The position numbers were made by a program, and so were the translations under genes. The notes beneath the pieces are model-generated. The model saw nothing but the letters and a program-made list of their open reading frames with translations. It did not search any database and had not been told where the DNA came from. From the NCBI RefSeq assembly GCF_900106945.1, contig NZ_FNNE01000007.1, positions 62,001 to 126,000 on the forward strand: a stretch of DNA of 64,000 bases. Reading direction: 5' to 3'. The stretch comes from Marinobacter mobilis (GTDB lineage Bacteria > Pseudomonadota > Gammaproteobacteria > Pseudomonadales > Oleiphilaceae). The number at the start of each line of letters is the position of its first letter. Positions within the stretch are counted from its first letter, which is position 1. Below, piece by piece: positions 45,281-54,863 of this stretch.

Positions 45281-48200
45281 ATGAACATCGCCGAGTGGAG
45301 TATCAAGAACCGGATCATCACCTGGGCGGTCGCCCTGGTGCTTATCTTCGTGGGCTACTACTCATTCAACAACCTGAGTCGCCTGGAAGACCCCGAATTT
45401 ACCATCAAGGAAGCCAAAGTTGTGACCCCCTACCCCGGCGCCACCGCCGCGGAAGTCGAACAGGAGGTCAGCGACCTGATTGAAAGGGCGGCCCAGAAGA
45501 TGGGCCAGCTGTTCTATGTCGAATCCCATTCCTACCGTGACCGCTCGATTGTATCAGTCAAGATTCTCGACCAGTACGACAAGGAATCCCTCCCCCAGGT
45601 ATGGGACGAGCTGCGGCGCAAGATCAATGACATCCAGGCCCAGCTGCCCCCGGGTGCGGGCCCCTCGACCGTTATCGACGACTTCGGCGATGTCTACGGG
45701 GTCTACCTGGCGATCACTGGCGACGGCTACAGCGCAGAAGAACTCTACGAATACGCCAAGTTTCTGAAACGGGAGCTGCTGCAGGTCGAAGACGTCAAGA
45801 GTATTGCGCTTTACGGTGAACCGGAAGAAGTCATTTACGTTGAGCTGCGGCGGGAAAAAACCGCCGCCCTCGGCATTTCGCCCCGGGACATTGCCCGGGC
45901 CCTGGGTGACAGAAATACCGTTACTTATGGCGGCTATGCACGTGCCGGCGACAACCGCCTCGCCATCCAGGTGTCCGGCGGCTTGACCTCTGTAGATCAA
46001 TTCTCCTCACTGCTGATTACCAGCGCCAGCAACCCCGGCCAGCACATCCTGCTCGGCGACGTTGCCACCATCACCCGGGGACTGCGGGAAACGCCCTCCA
46101 ACCTGCTCCGCTTTGACGGAGAACCCGCCATCGGGCTGGCAATTGCCACGCGCAGTGGCGGCAACGTCGTCACCATGGGCGAAGGTCTGTACACCAAAAT
46201 GGAGCAACTGCGGTCCCAGATCCCGCTGGGCATGGAACTGAATGTGGTGTCCATGCAGCCCGATGCGGTTACCGAAGCCATTCGTGGCTTTACCGTCAGC
46301 CTGCTGCAGGCGGTCGCCATCGTGGTCCTGGTCCTGCTGGTTTTCATGGGACTGCGCAGTGGTCTGATCATTGGCGCGGTACTGGTCATTACCATCATGG
46401 GCACGTTCATCTTCATGGACGTGATGGACATCACCCTCGAGCGGATTTCCCTGGGCGCCCTGATCATCGCTCTGGGTATGCTGGTGGATAATGCCATTGT
46501 GGTCACCGATGGCATCCGCATGAAAATGCAGCAGGGTATCGACTCCATCACCGCGTCCCGGGACGTGGTCAGCCAGACCGCGCTGCCGCTGCTCGGTGCA
46601 ACCGCGATTGCCGTAACCGCGTTCGCCGCCATAGGAACATCCCAGGACTCCACCGGTGAGTACACCCGATCGCTGTTCTCCGTTATCCTGATTTCACTGA
46701 GCCTGAGCTGGTTTACCGCAGTAACCATCACTCCCCTGCTTTGCCACGAGTTTCTCAAGCCGGCAGCCAGTAGCAATACCGACGCCTATGACTCGGGGTT
46801 CTACCACACATACCGCAGCCTGCTGGAAAAAGCGATCCGTTACCGCTGGCTCAGCCTTGTCGTGACCACCGTGGTCTTCCTGTCGGCGCTGTTTGGATTC
46901 GGCTGGGTGAAAAACAGCTTCTTCCCGGATTCCACCCGCCCACAGTTCTATGTCGACGTGTGGTACCCACAAGCGTCAGATACATCCACCACCCTGAACA
47001 ACATTCAGGAAATTGAAGCCAAACTGGCCGACTACGAGCACGTTACCCACGTCACCACCCAGATTGGCGGCGGTTCACCCCGATTCCTGCTCACCTATAC
47101 CCCGGAGCAGCCCGGCCTGAACTTTGCCCGCCTGCTGGTGGATGTGGATGACTACCGGATTCTCGGGGACATCACCCAACAGATCCAGAGTGACCTGGAA
47201 GTTCTGCAACCGGGCACCATCATCAACACCCGTCAGTTTGTCCTCGGGCCCGCCACCGGCGGCAAGATCCAGCTGCGGATTTCCGGCCCGGATCCAGACG
47301 AACTGCGGCGCCTGGCTGCCGCTGCCGCCGGTGTTATCAGCAGTCACCCGAACGTCAAGGGTTTCCGCGACGAGTGGGGGGAACGGGTGCAGATGATTGA
47401 GCCGGTAATGGCGGATGCCCAGGCCCAGAAACTGGGGCTCGACCGCGCCGACATCGCCAATGCCATGGCGTTTTCCGTCGATGGCGTTCGCGCCGGTACT
47501 TACCGCGAAGGCGACGAACTGATCCCCATCATTGCCAGGGCTCCGCTCAACGAGCGTCGCAGTCTGCAGAACTTTGACCAGGCGCCGATCTGGAGTCCGG
47601 TCGCCCAGCAGATGGTTCCCATGGGCCAGGCCGTGTCCCGATTCGACGTCGGCTTCGAGGATGCCCATATCTGGCGCCAGGATCGGGTAACCATGCTACG
47701 TCTGCACTTCGACCAGCGCACCGGCCTGTCATCAGAACTGCTGAACGACATCAAGGCCGACGTGGAAAAAGCCCTGAACGTCGACCTGACCACCTATCTC
47801 GGTCACCCTCCTGGCGCTGAGGTCGAACATACCGCCAGTACCATACCCATCCGTTACCGGGACCGTATTCCCATTGAAGGCATGCCCGGTTATTACTTCG
47901 CCTGGGGCGGCGAAAATGAGGACTCCGTCAAGGCCTCTGTCTCTATCGCGGCATCCGTACCGGTGTTTTTCGGGATGATGATTTTCACCGTACTGGCACT
48001 GTTCAATTCGGTCAGAAAAACCCTGGTGATCTGGCTGGTGGTTCCTCTGGCCATCGTCGGAGTAACGGCTGGTCTGCTGATGTTCAATCAGCCATTCGGA
48101 TTTATGGCCCTGCTTGGTTTCATGAGTCTCGCTGGCATGCTGATCAAGAACGCCATCGTACTGGTCGATCAGATTGACGTAGAACTGGAGGCGGGACAGC

Positions 48201-48418
48201 CCCCGGTCAAGGCGGTGCTGGAGTCAGGAGTCAGTCGCCTGATCCCGGTGGCGATGGCGGCCCTGACGACCATCCTTGGCATGTTGCCACTGCTGGGCGA
48301 TGCCTTTTTTGTCGCTATGGCGGTCACCATCATGTTCGGTCTGGGATTTGCGACGATTCTCACATTGATCGTTGTTCCAGTGCTATACGCTACCATCTTC
48401 CGGTTTCGCAGTGAGTAA
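45281..48418 (+). CDS. RND multidrug-type efflux permease
   Basis: The 1045-residue protein has 12 membrane helices and two large periplasmic loops, the architecture of AcrB-like hydrophobe/amphiphile exporters. In helix 4 the proton-relay motif reads GMLVDNAIVV: the first aspartate is kept and the second replaced by Asn, unlike the Asp-Asp of AcrB. The helix 10 lysine is kept in GMLIKNAIVLVDQ. Substrates are unknown. It forms an operon with the adaptor upstream and possibly the lipoprotein gene 30 bases downstream. Confidence 0.93.
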   Translation: MNIAEWSIKNRIITWAVALVLIFVGYYSFNNLSRLEDPEFTIKEAKVVTPYPGATAAEVEQEVSDLIERAAQKMGQLFYVESHSYRDRSIVSVKILDQYDKESLPQVWDELRRKINDIQAQLPPGAGPSTVIDDFGDVYGVYLAITGDGYSAEELYEYAKFLKRELLQVEDVKSIALYGEPEEVIYVELRREKTAALGISPRDIARALGDRNTVTYGGYARAGDNRLAIQVSGGLTSVDQFSSLLITSASNPGQHILLGDVATITRGLRETPSNLLRFDGEPAIGLAIATRSGGNVVTMGEGLYTKMEQLRSQIPLGMELNVVSMQPDAVTEAIRGFTVSLLQAVAIVVLVLLVFMGLRSGLIIGAVLVITIMGTFIFMDVMDITLERISLGALIIALGMLVDNAIVVTDGIRMKMQQGIDSITASRDVVSQTALPLLGATAIAVTAFAAIGTSQDSTGEYTRSLFSVILISLSLSWFTAVTITPLLCHEFLKPAASSNTDAYDSGFYHTYRSLLEKAIRYRWLSLVVTTVVFLSALFGFGWVKNSFFPDSTRPQFYVDVWYPQASDTSTTLNNIQEIEAKLADYEHVTHVTTQIGGGSPRFLLTYTPEQPGLNFARLLVDVDDYRILGDITQQIQSDLEVLQPGTIINTRQFVLGPATGGKIQLRISGPDPDELRRLAAAAAGVISSHPNVKGFRDEWGERVQMIEPVMADAQAQKLGLDRADIANAMAFSVDGVRAGTYREGDELIPIIARAPLNERRSLQNFDQAPIWSPVAQQMVPMGQAVSRFDVGFEDAHIWRQDRVTMLRLHFDQRTGLSSELLNDIKADVEKALNVDLTTYLGHPPGAEVEHTASTIPIRYRDRIPIEGMPGYYFAWGGENEDSVKASVSIAASVPVFFGMMIFTVLALFNSVRKTLVIWLVVPLAIVGVTAGLLMFNQPFGFMALLGFMSLAGMLIKNAIVLVDQIDVELEAGQPPVKAVLESGVSRLIPVAMAALTTILGMLPLLGDAFFVAMAVTIMFGLGFATILTLIVVPVLYATIFRFRSE

Positions 48419-48448
48419 ACCTCGCACCAACTCAAGGAGTTAGAACAC

Positions 48449-49090
48449 ATGAATATCAAGCAGGGCTTTATCACTGCGGCCATGGTGGTACTGGGTGGAT
48501 GCGCCACCACCACAACGGATCTGCTGTCTGTTGCTCTGGACAAGGAAAGCGAGGGCCATTTCGAGAAAGTCATGGTTATGGCCATCAGTGATAACGAACA
48601 GGTGCGCCTGACCGTTGAGCAGTCACTCTCTGCGAAAATTGCCGGCACCGGAACCGAGACCGTGAACGCGTCGGATTATGTGTCCGGCCATCTCGCCTCG
48701 ATGGATAAGGATGAACTGCGCGGCAAGGCAGCAGAAGCCATTGCCGCCAACGGGGCCGATGCGGTTTTGGTCACCACGCTGATCGACAACAGCGTACGGG
48801 ATGAATACACTCCGCCCCAGGTCAACCAGGTGGCGATTCCCGTGGTTGAACCCCGCTTCGGCAACTACGTCGGCATGCAGTACGATACCGTGATGATGCC
48901 GGGCTACTTCACCTCGCTGCAGGAGGTCTATATCCAGACCACCCTGTTCGATACCGCCACCGGCAAAGCGGTCTGGAAAGCCCAGTCAAAAACCATCAAT
49001 CCGGTGTCCCTGGAAGACGGCGTGGAGAACTTCACCGGTGTCATGGTTCCGCGCCTGCAGCGCGACGGTATGCTCTCCGGCGGCAACTGA
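48449..49090 (+). CDS. Predicted lipoprotein of unknown function
   Basis: The 213-residue protein has a lipoprotein signal with lipobox VLGGC (lipid on Cys18). The remainder looks like an alpha/beta periplasmic domain with a repeated pattern AEAIAANGADAVLVTTLID that resembles proteins with a DUF4136-like or TolB-N-like fold, but I cannot assign a family with confidence. It starts 30 bases after the RND permease and has AAGGAG before the ATG, so it may be co-transcribed with the pump. Confidence 0.7.
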   Translation: MNIKQGFITAAMVVLGGCATTTTDLLSVALDKESEGHFEKVMVMAISDNEQVRLTVEQSLSAKIAGTGTETVNASDYVSGHLASMDKDELRGKAAEAIAANGADAVLVTTLIDNSVRDEYTPPQVNQVAIPVVEPRFGNYVGMQYDTVMMPGYFTSLQEVYIQTTLFDTATGKAVWKAQSKTINPVSLEDGVENFTGVMVPRLQRDGMLSGGN

Positions 49091-49224
49091 GCCTGCCGGA
49101 AACACAAATTTCCCCTGTCCCCGGAAACCATACTCCAGTAAAATTTGGCCCTTTCCTACGGGCCTGAGGTTTTCCGGGGCCGTTGTTTTCTTGAACGCTT
49201 CCAAAGAACAAGCAGGGCAGTGCA

Positions 49225-49941
49225 ATGGGCAGAGCCTATCAAAACCGTAAAGAATCCATGGCCAAAACGGCCGCTGCAAAAACCAAGGTCTACAGCAAGT
49301 ACGGCCGTGAGATCTATATGTGCGCCAAACAGGGCGGCATTGATCCCGACGGCAACCTGTCCCTTCGCGGACTGATTGACCGCGCGAAAAAAGATCAGGT
49401 CCCGGCCCACGTGATCGACAAGGCGCTCGAAAAAGCCAAGGGCGGTGCAGGCGAAGACTTCAACCCGGCCCGTTACGAAGGTTTTGGACCAGGCAACTGC
49501 ATGGTTATCGTCGATTGCCTGACCGATAACCCGAACCGCACATTTGGCGATGTTCGCCTCTGTTTCACCAAGACCAAGTGCAAAATCGGCACCCAGGGCA
49601 GTGTCAGCCACATGTTTGACCACTGCGCCATCCTGGCCTTCAAGGGTGACGACGAAGAAGGTGCACTGGAAGCCCTGATGATGGCCGATGTCGACGTAAC
49701 CGACATCGAGAACGAAGACGGCCTGATCACCGTATTCGCCCCCCACACCGAATACGCCAAAGCCAAGCAGGCCCTGACCGAAGCTTTCGAAGGCATCGAG
49801 TTTGAAGTGGACGATATCCAGTTCATCCCCCAGACCAGTACCCCGGTGGAAGGTGAGGATCTGGAAATGTTCGAGAAGTTTCTCGACATGCTGAACGATC
49901 TGGACGACGTCCAGAACGTTTACCACAACGCCGAGTACTGA
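49225..49941 (+). CDS. YebC/PmpR-family protein, YeeN branch
   Basis: The 238-residue protein has the three-domain YebC fold. It aligns better with E. coli YeeN (shared KIYAKFG-like start, GRYEGFGP segment, and terminal DDVQKVYHN-like end) than with YebC. YebC proteins have been described as transcription regulators and, more recently, as factors helping ribosomes through polyproline-type stalls; the YeeN branch is less studied. It is a single-gene unit with AAAGAA before the ATG. Confidence 0.9.
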   Translation: MGRAYQNRKESMAKTAAAKTKVYSKYGREIYMCAKQGGIDPDGNLSLRGLIDRAKKDQVPAHVIDKALEKAKGGAGEDFNPARYEGFGPGNCMVIVDCLTDNPNRTFGDVRLCFTKTKCKIGTQGSVSHMFDHCAILAFKGDDEEGALEALMMADVDVTDIENEDGLITVFAPHTEYAKAKQALTEAFEGIEFEVDDIQFIPQTSTPVEGEDLEMFEKFLDMLNDLDDVQNVYHNAEY

Positions 49942-49967
49942 TTTTTTTCTGTCTCGGTAACCAGCCC

Positions 49968-49988
49968 GGCGGGGCATTCAGCCCCGCC
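49968..49988. terminator. GC-rich hairpin after the yeeN-like gene
   Basis: GGCGGGGC (49968-49975) pairs with GCCCCGCC (49981-49988) around a five-base loop. It lacks a T tract, but a T run directly follows the stop codon of the gene upstream. It may be a rho-dependent or weak terminator. Confidence 0.4.
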
Positions 49989-50091
49989 CTGCACGCTGGG
50001 GAACAAACCGCAATATTCCGCAATTCACTTCCCCGTAGCCCGCTCATTCGTTAAGCTCCTGAAAACCATGAACCCTTAGGGAGCTGCTTTC

Positions 50092-50667
50092 GTGACCATT
50101 CTGATTATTGGGCTGGTGTTGTTTTTGGGCATTCATTCCCTGTCCATCGTGAACGAACCATTACGCAACCGCATGGCCCAATCCATGGGCGAGTGGCCAT
50201 TCAAGGGACTCTACTCCGTCGTCTCCGCCGCCGGTCTGATTGCCATTATCTGGGGCTACGGTCTCGCCCGCCTGGATCCTGTCGCACTCTATAATCCGCC
50301 AACCGGCTTGCGCCATCTGGCAATGGCACTGCTGATCCCGGTATTCCCCCTGCTGCTCTCCGCCTATCTGCCGGGACGGATCAAAACCACCCTCAAGCAC
50401 CCCATGCTGGTGGCAGTAAAACTTTGGGCCCTGGCGCACCTGCTGGCCAATGGCATGGCGCACGATGTCTTGCTGTTTGGCAGTTTCCTTGCCTGGGCCG
50501 TGGTCGACCGGATTTCCTTGAAACGACGTCAGCCAAGAGCCAATCCCGCGCTGCCCGCAACCGCTATGAATGACATTATTGCCGTGGTGGCTGGTCTGGC
50601 GTTGTATGCGGTCTTTGCCATGGAGCTCCACGCCAGACTCATAGGCGTCGCGCCCATCGCCCTGTAA
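50092..50667 (+). CDS. NnrU-family integral membrane protein
   Basis: The 191-residue protein begins at a GTG with GGGAG eight bases upstream and has five to six membrane helices. The patterns HSLSIVNEPLRNR and LAHLLANGMAHDVLLFGSFLAW match NnrU, a family linked to nitrogen-oxide metabolism in denitrifiers and related to isoprenylcysteine methyltransferase-like membrane proteins. No denitrification gene is nearby, so only the family name is justified. The next gene starts 14 bases downstream. Confidence 0.85.
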   Translation: MTILIIGLVLFLGIHSLSIVNEPLRNRMAQSMGEWPFKGLYSVVSAAGLIAIIWGYGLARLDPVALYNPPTGLRHLAMALLIPVFPLLLSAYLPGRIKTTLKHPMLVAVKLWALAHLLANGMAHDVLLFGSFLAWAVVDRISLKRRQPRANPALPATAMNDIIAVVAGLALYAVFAMELHARLIGVAPIAL

Positions 50668-50681
50668 TCCGGCCCCCGATC

Positions 50682-51410
50682 ATGACGCGTATTGCCATTC
50701 TCAAGACCGGCTCCACTTACCCGGCGCTCAGCGAGCGCTACGGCGACTTCGAAGACTGGTTTCAGGCAGCCCTGGCCGGCAACGATAGCAACAGGCTCGA
50801 TATCCACACCATCCATGTGGCCGAAGGAGATGAGCCGGGGGATCCCGGGCAGTGGGACGGAGTCATCGTCACCGGCTCCCCCGCCATGGTGTCGGAACGT
50901 GCACCCTGGAGCGAAGTCACCGCACAGTGGCTGGCCATGGCGGTTAAGGCTGGACGACCGGTACTGGGCGTGTGCTACGGCCACCAGCTGTTGGCCCATG
51001 CCCTGGGCGGCAAGGTGGGCTACCACCCCGATGGCCGGGAATCCGGCACCTTCCTTGTTCGGCTTAACGGTAAGGCCGCCAGCGACCCTTTAATGAGCGG
51101 TTTGCCCGAGTGTTTTCCTGCCCAGCTGACGCACCTGCAGTCCGTGCTGGAGCTGCCGCCAGGCGCCACCTTGCTGGCCAGTTCGGACCACGAACCTCAC
51201 CAGGCCTTTCGCTATGGCGATCACGTCTGGGGCGTTCAGTTCCACCCGGAGTTCAGTGCCGAAGTGATGCGGGCCTACCTGGAGGTACAGACACCCGCAT
51301 TGCAGAAGGAAGGCCTGGATCCTCAGGCACTTATCAACGCAGTGACCGCCACCCCGGACGCGGGCTCACTGTTGCCACGATTTGCCGAGCGGGTCATGCA
51401 GCGTCCCTGA
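50682..51410 (+). CDS. Class I glutamine amidotransferase-like protein
   Basis: The 242-residue protein has the triad of class I glutamine amidotransferases: Cys in LGVCYGHQLLAHALGG and the His-x-Glu pair in VQFHPEFS. It is a stand-alone GATase domain (the GMP-synthase-like group without a synthase partner), whose natural acceptor is unknown. It follows the nnrU gene by 14 bases and probably shares its transcript. A bidirectional hairpin lies beyond its stop. Confidence 0.9.
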   Translation: MTRIAILKTGSTYPALSERYGDFEDWFQAALAGNDSNRLDIHTIHVAEGDEPGDPGQWDGVIVTGSPAMVSERAPWSEVTAQWLAMAVKAGRPVLGVCYGHQLLAHALGGKVGYHPDGRESGTFLVRLNGKAASDPLMSGLPECFPAQLTHLQSVLELPPGATLLASSDHEPHQAFRYGDHVWGVQFHPEFSAEVMRAYLEVQTPALQKEGLDPQALINAVTATPDAGSLLPRFAERVMQRP

Positions 51411-51420
51411 TATCTGTGTA

Positions 51421-51452
51421 CAAAAAACCAGGCCACCCTACGGGCGGCCTGG
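51421..51452 (-). terminator. Terminator of the metallophosphoesterase gene (may work both ways)
   Basis: CCAGGCC (51428-51434) pairs with GGCCTGG (51446-51452); inner bases also pair (CCC with GGG). On the minus strand the stem is followed by six T's (51427-51422), making a strong intrinsic terminator for the phosphoesterase gene, 20 bases past its stop. Confidence 0.8.
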
Positions 51453-51471
51453 GTCAGTGTGAGCCCCGGGA

Positions 51472-53915
51472 TCAGTAAAGCAGGTTCACCGTCACGTCGT
51501 CGAAATAGACGTCATTGTCAGTCCCTTGTTTCCGGGTTCCGCCGATATAGATCTTAACCGAGCGAACAGCCGCTGGCAGCAGCCCGTTCACCGTCACGGT
51601 CTCCCAGTTCTTAGCCGTTTTGGTGGTGTGGGGACCGGTACCGCTCCAGGCAATAGGCTGGCCGCTGGCATCGAGAAGTTCCACGACAAATGCGGTCTCG
51701 TCAACGCCATTCCAGGTGGTCAACTCGGCACCGGCCTCCAGGTAAACCTCTCCCGCATCGATGCGGGTTGCGTAAGCGGAAAGATCCACCAGCTGGTATG
51801 CGGTATCGGTACAGCAGTCGGCCGGCTGTCCATTGCCAAAGCCACGGCCCGTAAAGTAGCGCTCACCTTCCGCGGCAGCAAGGCCATTACTGACCCCCAC
51901 CACGACATTGACCGCACCGCTGGAGACTGTCCAGCCGGTCAGGTCGCCCAATTCAGCACCACCATTCACCAGCAGGTTTTCGGTACGCGTGCCTTCCATA
52001 GTAAAACTCGTGACCGTACTCCAGGCTGACCAGTTCATACTCGCGTCACGTACCCGCGCGCGCCAGTAGAAGGTGGTTCCCGGCTTCAGGTCAAGCTGGG
52101 GACGAGCCTGCCCGGCATACTCATCGTAAACCGAGGTGTGGGTCGCCTGGGATGCGTAGCGTTTGTTCCAGCGATAGTGGGCATCAGCACCAGGACGCAC
52201 AGACCGACTTGCAAGGTGCCCCGAAAGGTCAAGCTGGAAAATATCCGCCCCGAGCTGGGTATCAATGCCTTCGAAGCCCATGTAGAGATCACCGCCAACC
52301 AGTGAGGCTTCGTCGTAAAAGAGATTCTGACGACGGGTTTCATTACCCCATACATCGAACACCACCTCGTCGAACGTGTCTGTTTCGGAAATCTGCCACT
52401 GCACCTCATGGACCTGATCCGGAGCCGCGACCTGAATCGCCAACGCAACCGCGGTTGCAGGCAATTCGCCCGTTCCGGCCATGACCTGTGGAAGGTTATT
52501 ATTCACTTCAGCGTCAAAGGTCACGGTATCAACAACCTCGAAATCGAGATCGCCGTCGTAGCCACCTTTTTTGCGCTCAAGCGTCACGGAGGCGTCAGCC
52601 CCAAACCTGTAGGTCAGCACGCTGTAACCGAATTCGCTGCGACTGACCTCAAAGGTGTCATAGTCACTGATCTGGCTGTTCTGGAAGTTGGCGTCATCCA
52701 GCGGCTCGATGTAACCAGAGGCACTGGCGGCGTTGAGCCACAGGTGCGACGTGTTCAGTGACTGGCCCCGTGAATAGGTATGGGTATGACCAAAGAAGTG
52801 ACCGGTAACCGCGTCATTCCGCTCACTGTACTTCTCAAGCTCGGTGACCATCTCACAGGAGCCGATGCTTTCCCCCGCATTCCACATCTCTGACAGACAG
52901 CCATGATGGAACATCCCCATAACAAACTGCTTCTGCTGGAGCTCCGCATCCTTCAGGGTTTCCTTCAGCCACTGACGCTGAACCACCAGCGTATCGGCAT
53001 TGAACTTGCCGTGAGCTCCGGAAATCGGGTAGCTGTCCAGCCCCACCAGGCGCAGGTCCAGGTAGTCCAGATAGTACCAGTGATCCTCGTAACCGACCGA
53101 TCCGTTATCAGGCGGCGACAGGTAGGTGCGATAGAGCTGCAACTCGGCGTTGCTGTAGTAGTCATGGTTACCCGGTACCGTAATTAACGGAACATAAGGG
53201 GTGATGTCTGCCATGCGGCCAAACAGCTGGTTGCGCCAGTGGCCGCGGTTGCCCCCGGTCTGCACTACGTCCCCGGAGATGGTAATACCGGCGATATTCT
53301 CGGCGCAGGTCTCGGGCTGGCTGGCGTCACACTCATGAACCATGAAGCCGTCGGTTACCACGTTCCGCAACACCACCTCATAGATCGTGCGATCGAGCTG
53401 GGTATCGCTGAGTGCAATAAACCGGGCTTCAGAAACATCGTCGCTGGCACCGGGCCAGGTCTTGAAGGCGAACGGCTGGGTCACCCGCTGAATGCCTTCA
53501 CCATCCTTGGTGAGCACGTAGTATTCGTAAAGGGTATTGGATACCAGCCCGGTGAGCTGAGCCCGATACACCAGGCCATCGCTGGAATGTACTTCACCGC
53601 CCACCTTGTGAAATTCCTCGCCGGAACCGAACGGACGGGCCCACACCTCAGGCTCGATGTTTCCGGTCTCGAACATCACAGTCATGGTATCGGTGCCTGC
53701 AGGTAAGGCCCGACAATGAACTCTGGCGTAAAATCAGCCTGGGGAGCGGGCACAATGACTGGGTCTGGATCACCCGGCAGTTCGGTGGGCTTTCCACCAC
53801 CAGTGTCCGGATCCGGGCCAGCCACTGCCTCGGAATCCGAGGAAGAGCCGCCACAACCCGCCAGCACCAGGGCGGAGAGCCCCAGGGCCAGCGCCGCGCG
53901 ATTAGGGATGAACAT
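51472..53915 (-). pseudogene. Purple-acid-phosphatase-like lipoprotein metallophosphoesterase, split by a frameshift
   Basis: The 5' frame (53915-53682) encodes a lipoprotein signal (LVLAGC), an acidic/proline linker, and the start of a fibronectin-like domain, FIVGPYLQAP, then stops. The second frame (from 53685) continues the same domain as TVMFETGNIEPEVW and includes the metallophosphatase domain (ISGDVVQTGGNRGHW, VPGNHDYYS, GHFFGHTHTYSRG) and a C-terminal carbohydrate-binding-like beta domain. The motif GPYLQ-x-TDTMTVMFET is restored by one extra base near 53694-53697, so a single-base deletion is likely. Intact, it would be an about 814-residue outer-membrane or periplasmic phosphoesterase; substrate unknown. 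A GntR/UTRA regulator is divergent. Confidence 0.87.
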
Positions 53916-53927
53916 CGAAATCTCCTT

Positions 53928-53939
53928 TGGTCTATACCA
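53928..53939. promoter_or_regulatory. PhnF-type operator, TGGTCTATACCA
   Basis: This 12-mer reads TGGTATAGACCA on the other strand, which equals the site described for the mycobacterial UTRA repressor PhnF. It ends 13 bases before the phosphoesterase start, where binding would block expression. The divergent GntR/UTRA gene is the likely partner. Confidence 0.7.
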
Positions 53940-53943
53940 GAAG

Positions 53944-53955
53944 TGGTACGTACCA
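53944..53955. promoter_or_regulatory. Second operator-like palindrome, TGGTACGTACCA
   Basis: A perfect 12-bp palindrome keeping the TGGT/ACCA arms, four bases from the first site, so the two could hold repressor dimers side by side over the phosphoesterase promoter. Confidence 0.6.
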
Positions 53956-54022
53956 ATCTAGGCACTTAATATTTCAATGTTTTGTATTATTTATTTAAGA
54001 TTTATTAACAAATTATTTCATC

Positions 54023-54034
54023 TGGAACGTACCA
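54023..54034. promoter_or_regulatory. Third operator-like site, TGGAACGTACCA
   Basis: It differs from the second site by one base and lies 71 bp before the regulator ATG, in position for autoregulation. The strongly AT-rich sequence between the sites (53965-54020) probably contains the divergent promoters. Confidence 0.5.
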
Positions 54035-54104
54035 GTTGCCCAACCTACATATCCGCTAGCCAAGGTGTCATAATTCGCGGAACCATTCATTGATCAGGGA
54101 AGCC

Positions 54105-54821
54105 ATGAACTCACTCACCACCTACCACAGCGTGGCTGCCAGACTGCAGTCTTCGATTCACTCCGGGGAACTGGCCTCCGGCAGCAAACTGCCTTCCGAG
54201 CGAGGTATTTGTGAACAACTGGGGGTGAGCCGGGTTAACGCCCGGGATGCACTGCACTTTCTTGAAGCACAGGGACTGATCTATCGGCTGAACCGGATTG
54301 GCTGGTTTGTCTCACCGGCGCCGTTCATATACGACCCGACACAAACCCACAGTTTGCGGGATGAAGCCAGGGCACAAAATCGCCAACTTGAAACCGAACT
54401 GATTTCGGCCAACCGCACAGCGGCACCCGCGGTGATCGCCCGCAAGCTGGAACTCAGTGCAACTGCCGCAGTACTGAATGTCGTCCGCAGGCGATCGGTT
54501 GACGGTCGCTGGGTGTTGCTGGAGTCCTGTTATTACCGGGAAGAGGACTTTCCTGACTTGCTCAGCAAGGACCTTACAGGCTCACTGAATGCCTTGGTAC
54601 GTGACGCCTATGGTTTCAAGAAGCGCCGTCAGGATATCGGCATTTCATCGAAGCCCCTTAATCAGACTCAAGCCCAGCAATTACAGGTTCGGGAAGGTTC
54701 ACCGGCATTGAAACTGTCGCGGGATCTGATCGTCGATGGACGCTGCATCGTGGCGGAAACCGAACACTGGTTGCACGATGCGATCGAAATGAGTATTCGC
54801 GGGCGCACGACCGCCGGGTAG
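54105..54821 (+). CDS. GntR-family repressor with UTRA domain (PhnF/HutC-like)
   Basis: The 238-residue protein joins a GntR winged helix (about residues 1-70, KLPSERGICEQLGVSRVNAR) to a UTRA ligand-binding domain (about 90-232). The HutC/PhnF group binds small molecules such as histidine intermediates, sugars or phosphonates. I used ATG 54105, preceded by AGGGA; a TTG five codons earlier is weaker. Three operator-like sites lie in the gap to the divergent phosphoesterase gene. Its effector may be a phosphoester or phosphonate, by context with the phosphoesterase and PhnA/YjdM genes. Confidence 0.88.
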   Translation: MNSLTTYHSVAARLQSSIHSGELASGSKLPSERGICEQLGVSRVNARDALHFLEAQGLIYRLNRIGWFVSPAPFIYDPTQTHSLRDEARAQNRQLETELISANRTAAPAVIARKLELSATAAVLNVVRRRSVDGRWVLLESCYYREEDFPDLLSKDLTGSLNALVRDAYGFKKRRQDIGISSKPLNQTQAQQLQVREGSPALKLSRDLIVDGRCIVAETEHWLHDAIEMSIRGRTTAG

Positions 54822-54863
54822 GAAGGACCGTCCCTCCTGCCCGGTGCAGTGGACTGGAGGGGC

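Noticed and set aside
53682-53685. Programmed ribosomal frameshifting in the phosphoesterase gene
   Set aside because: No slippery heptamer or downstream pseudoknot is apparent at the junction; a single-base deletion is simpler.
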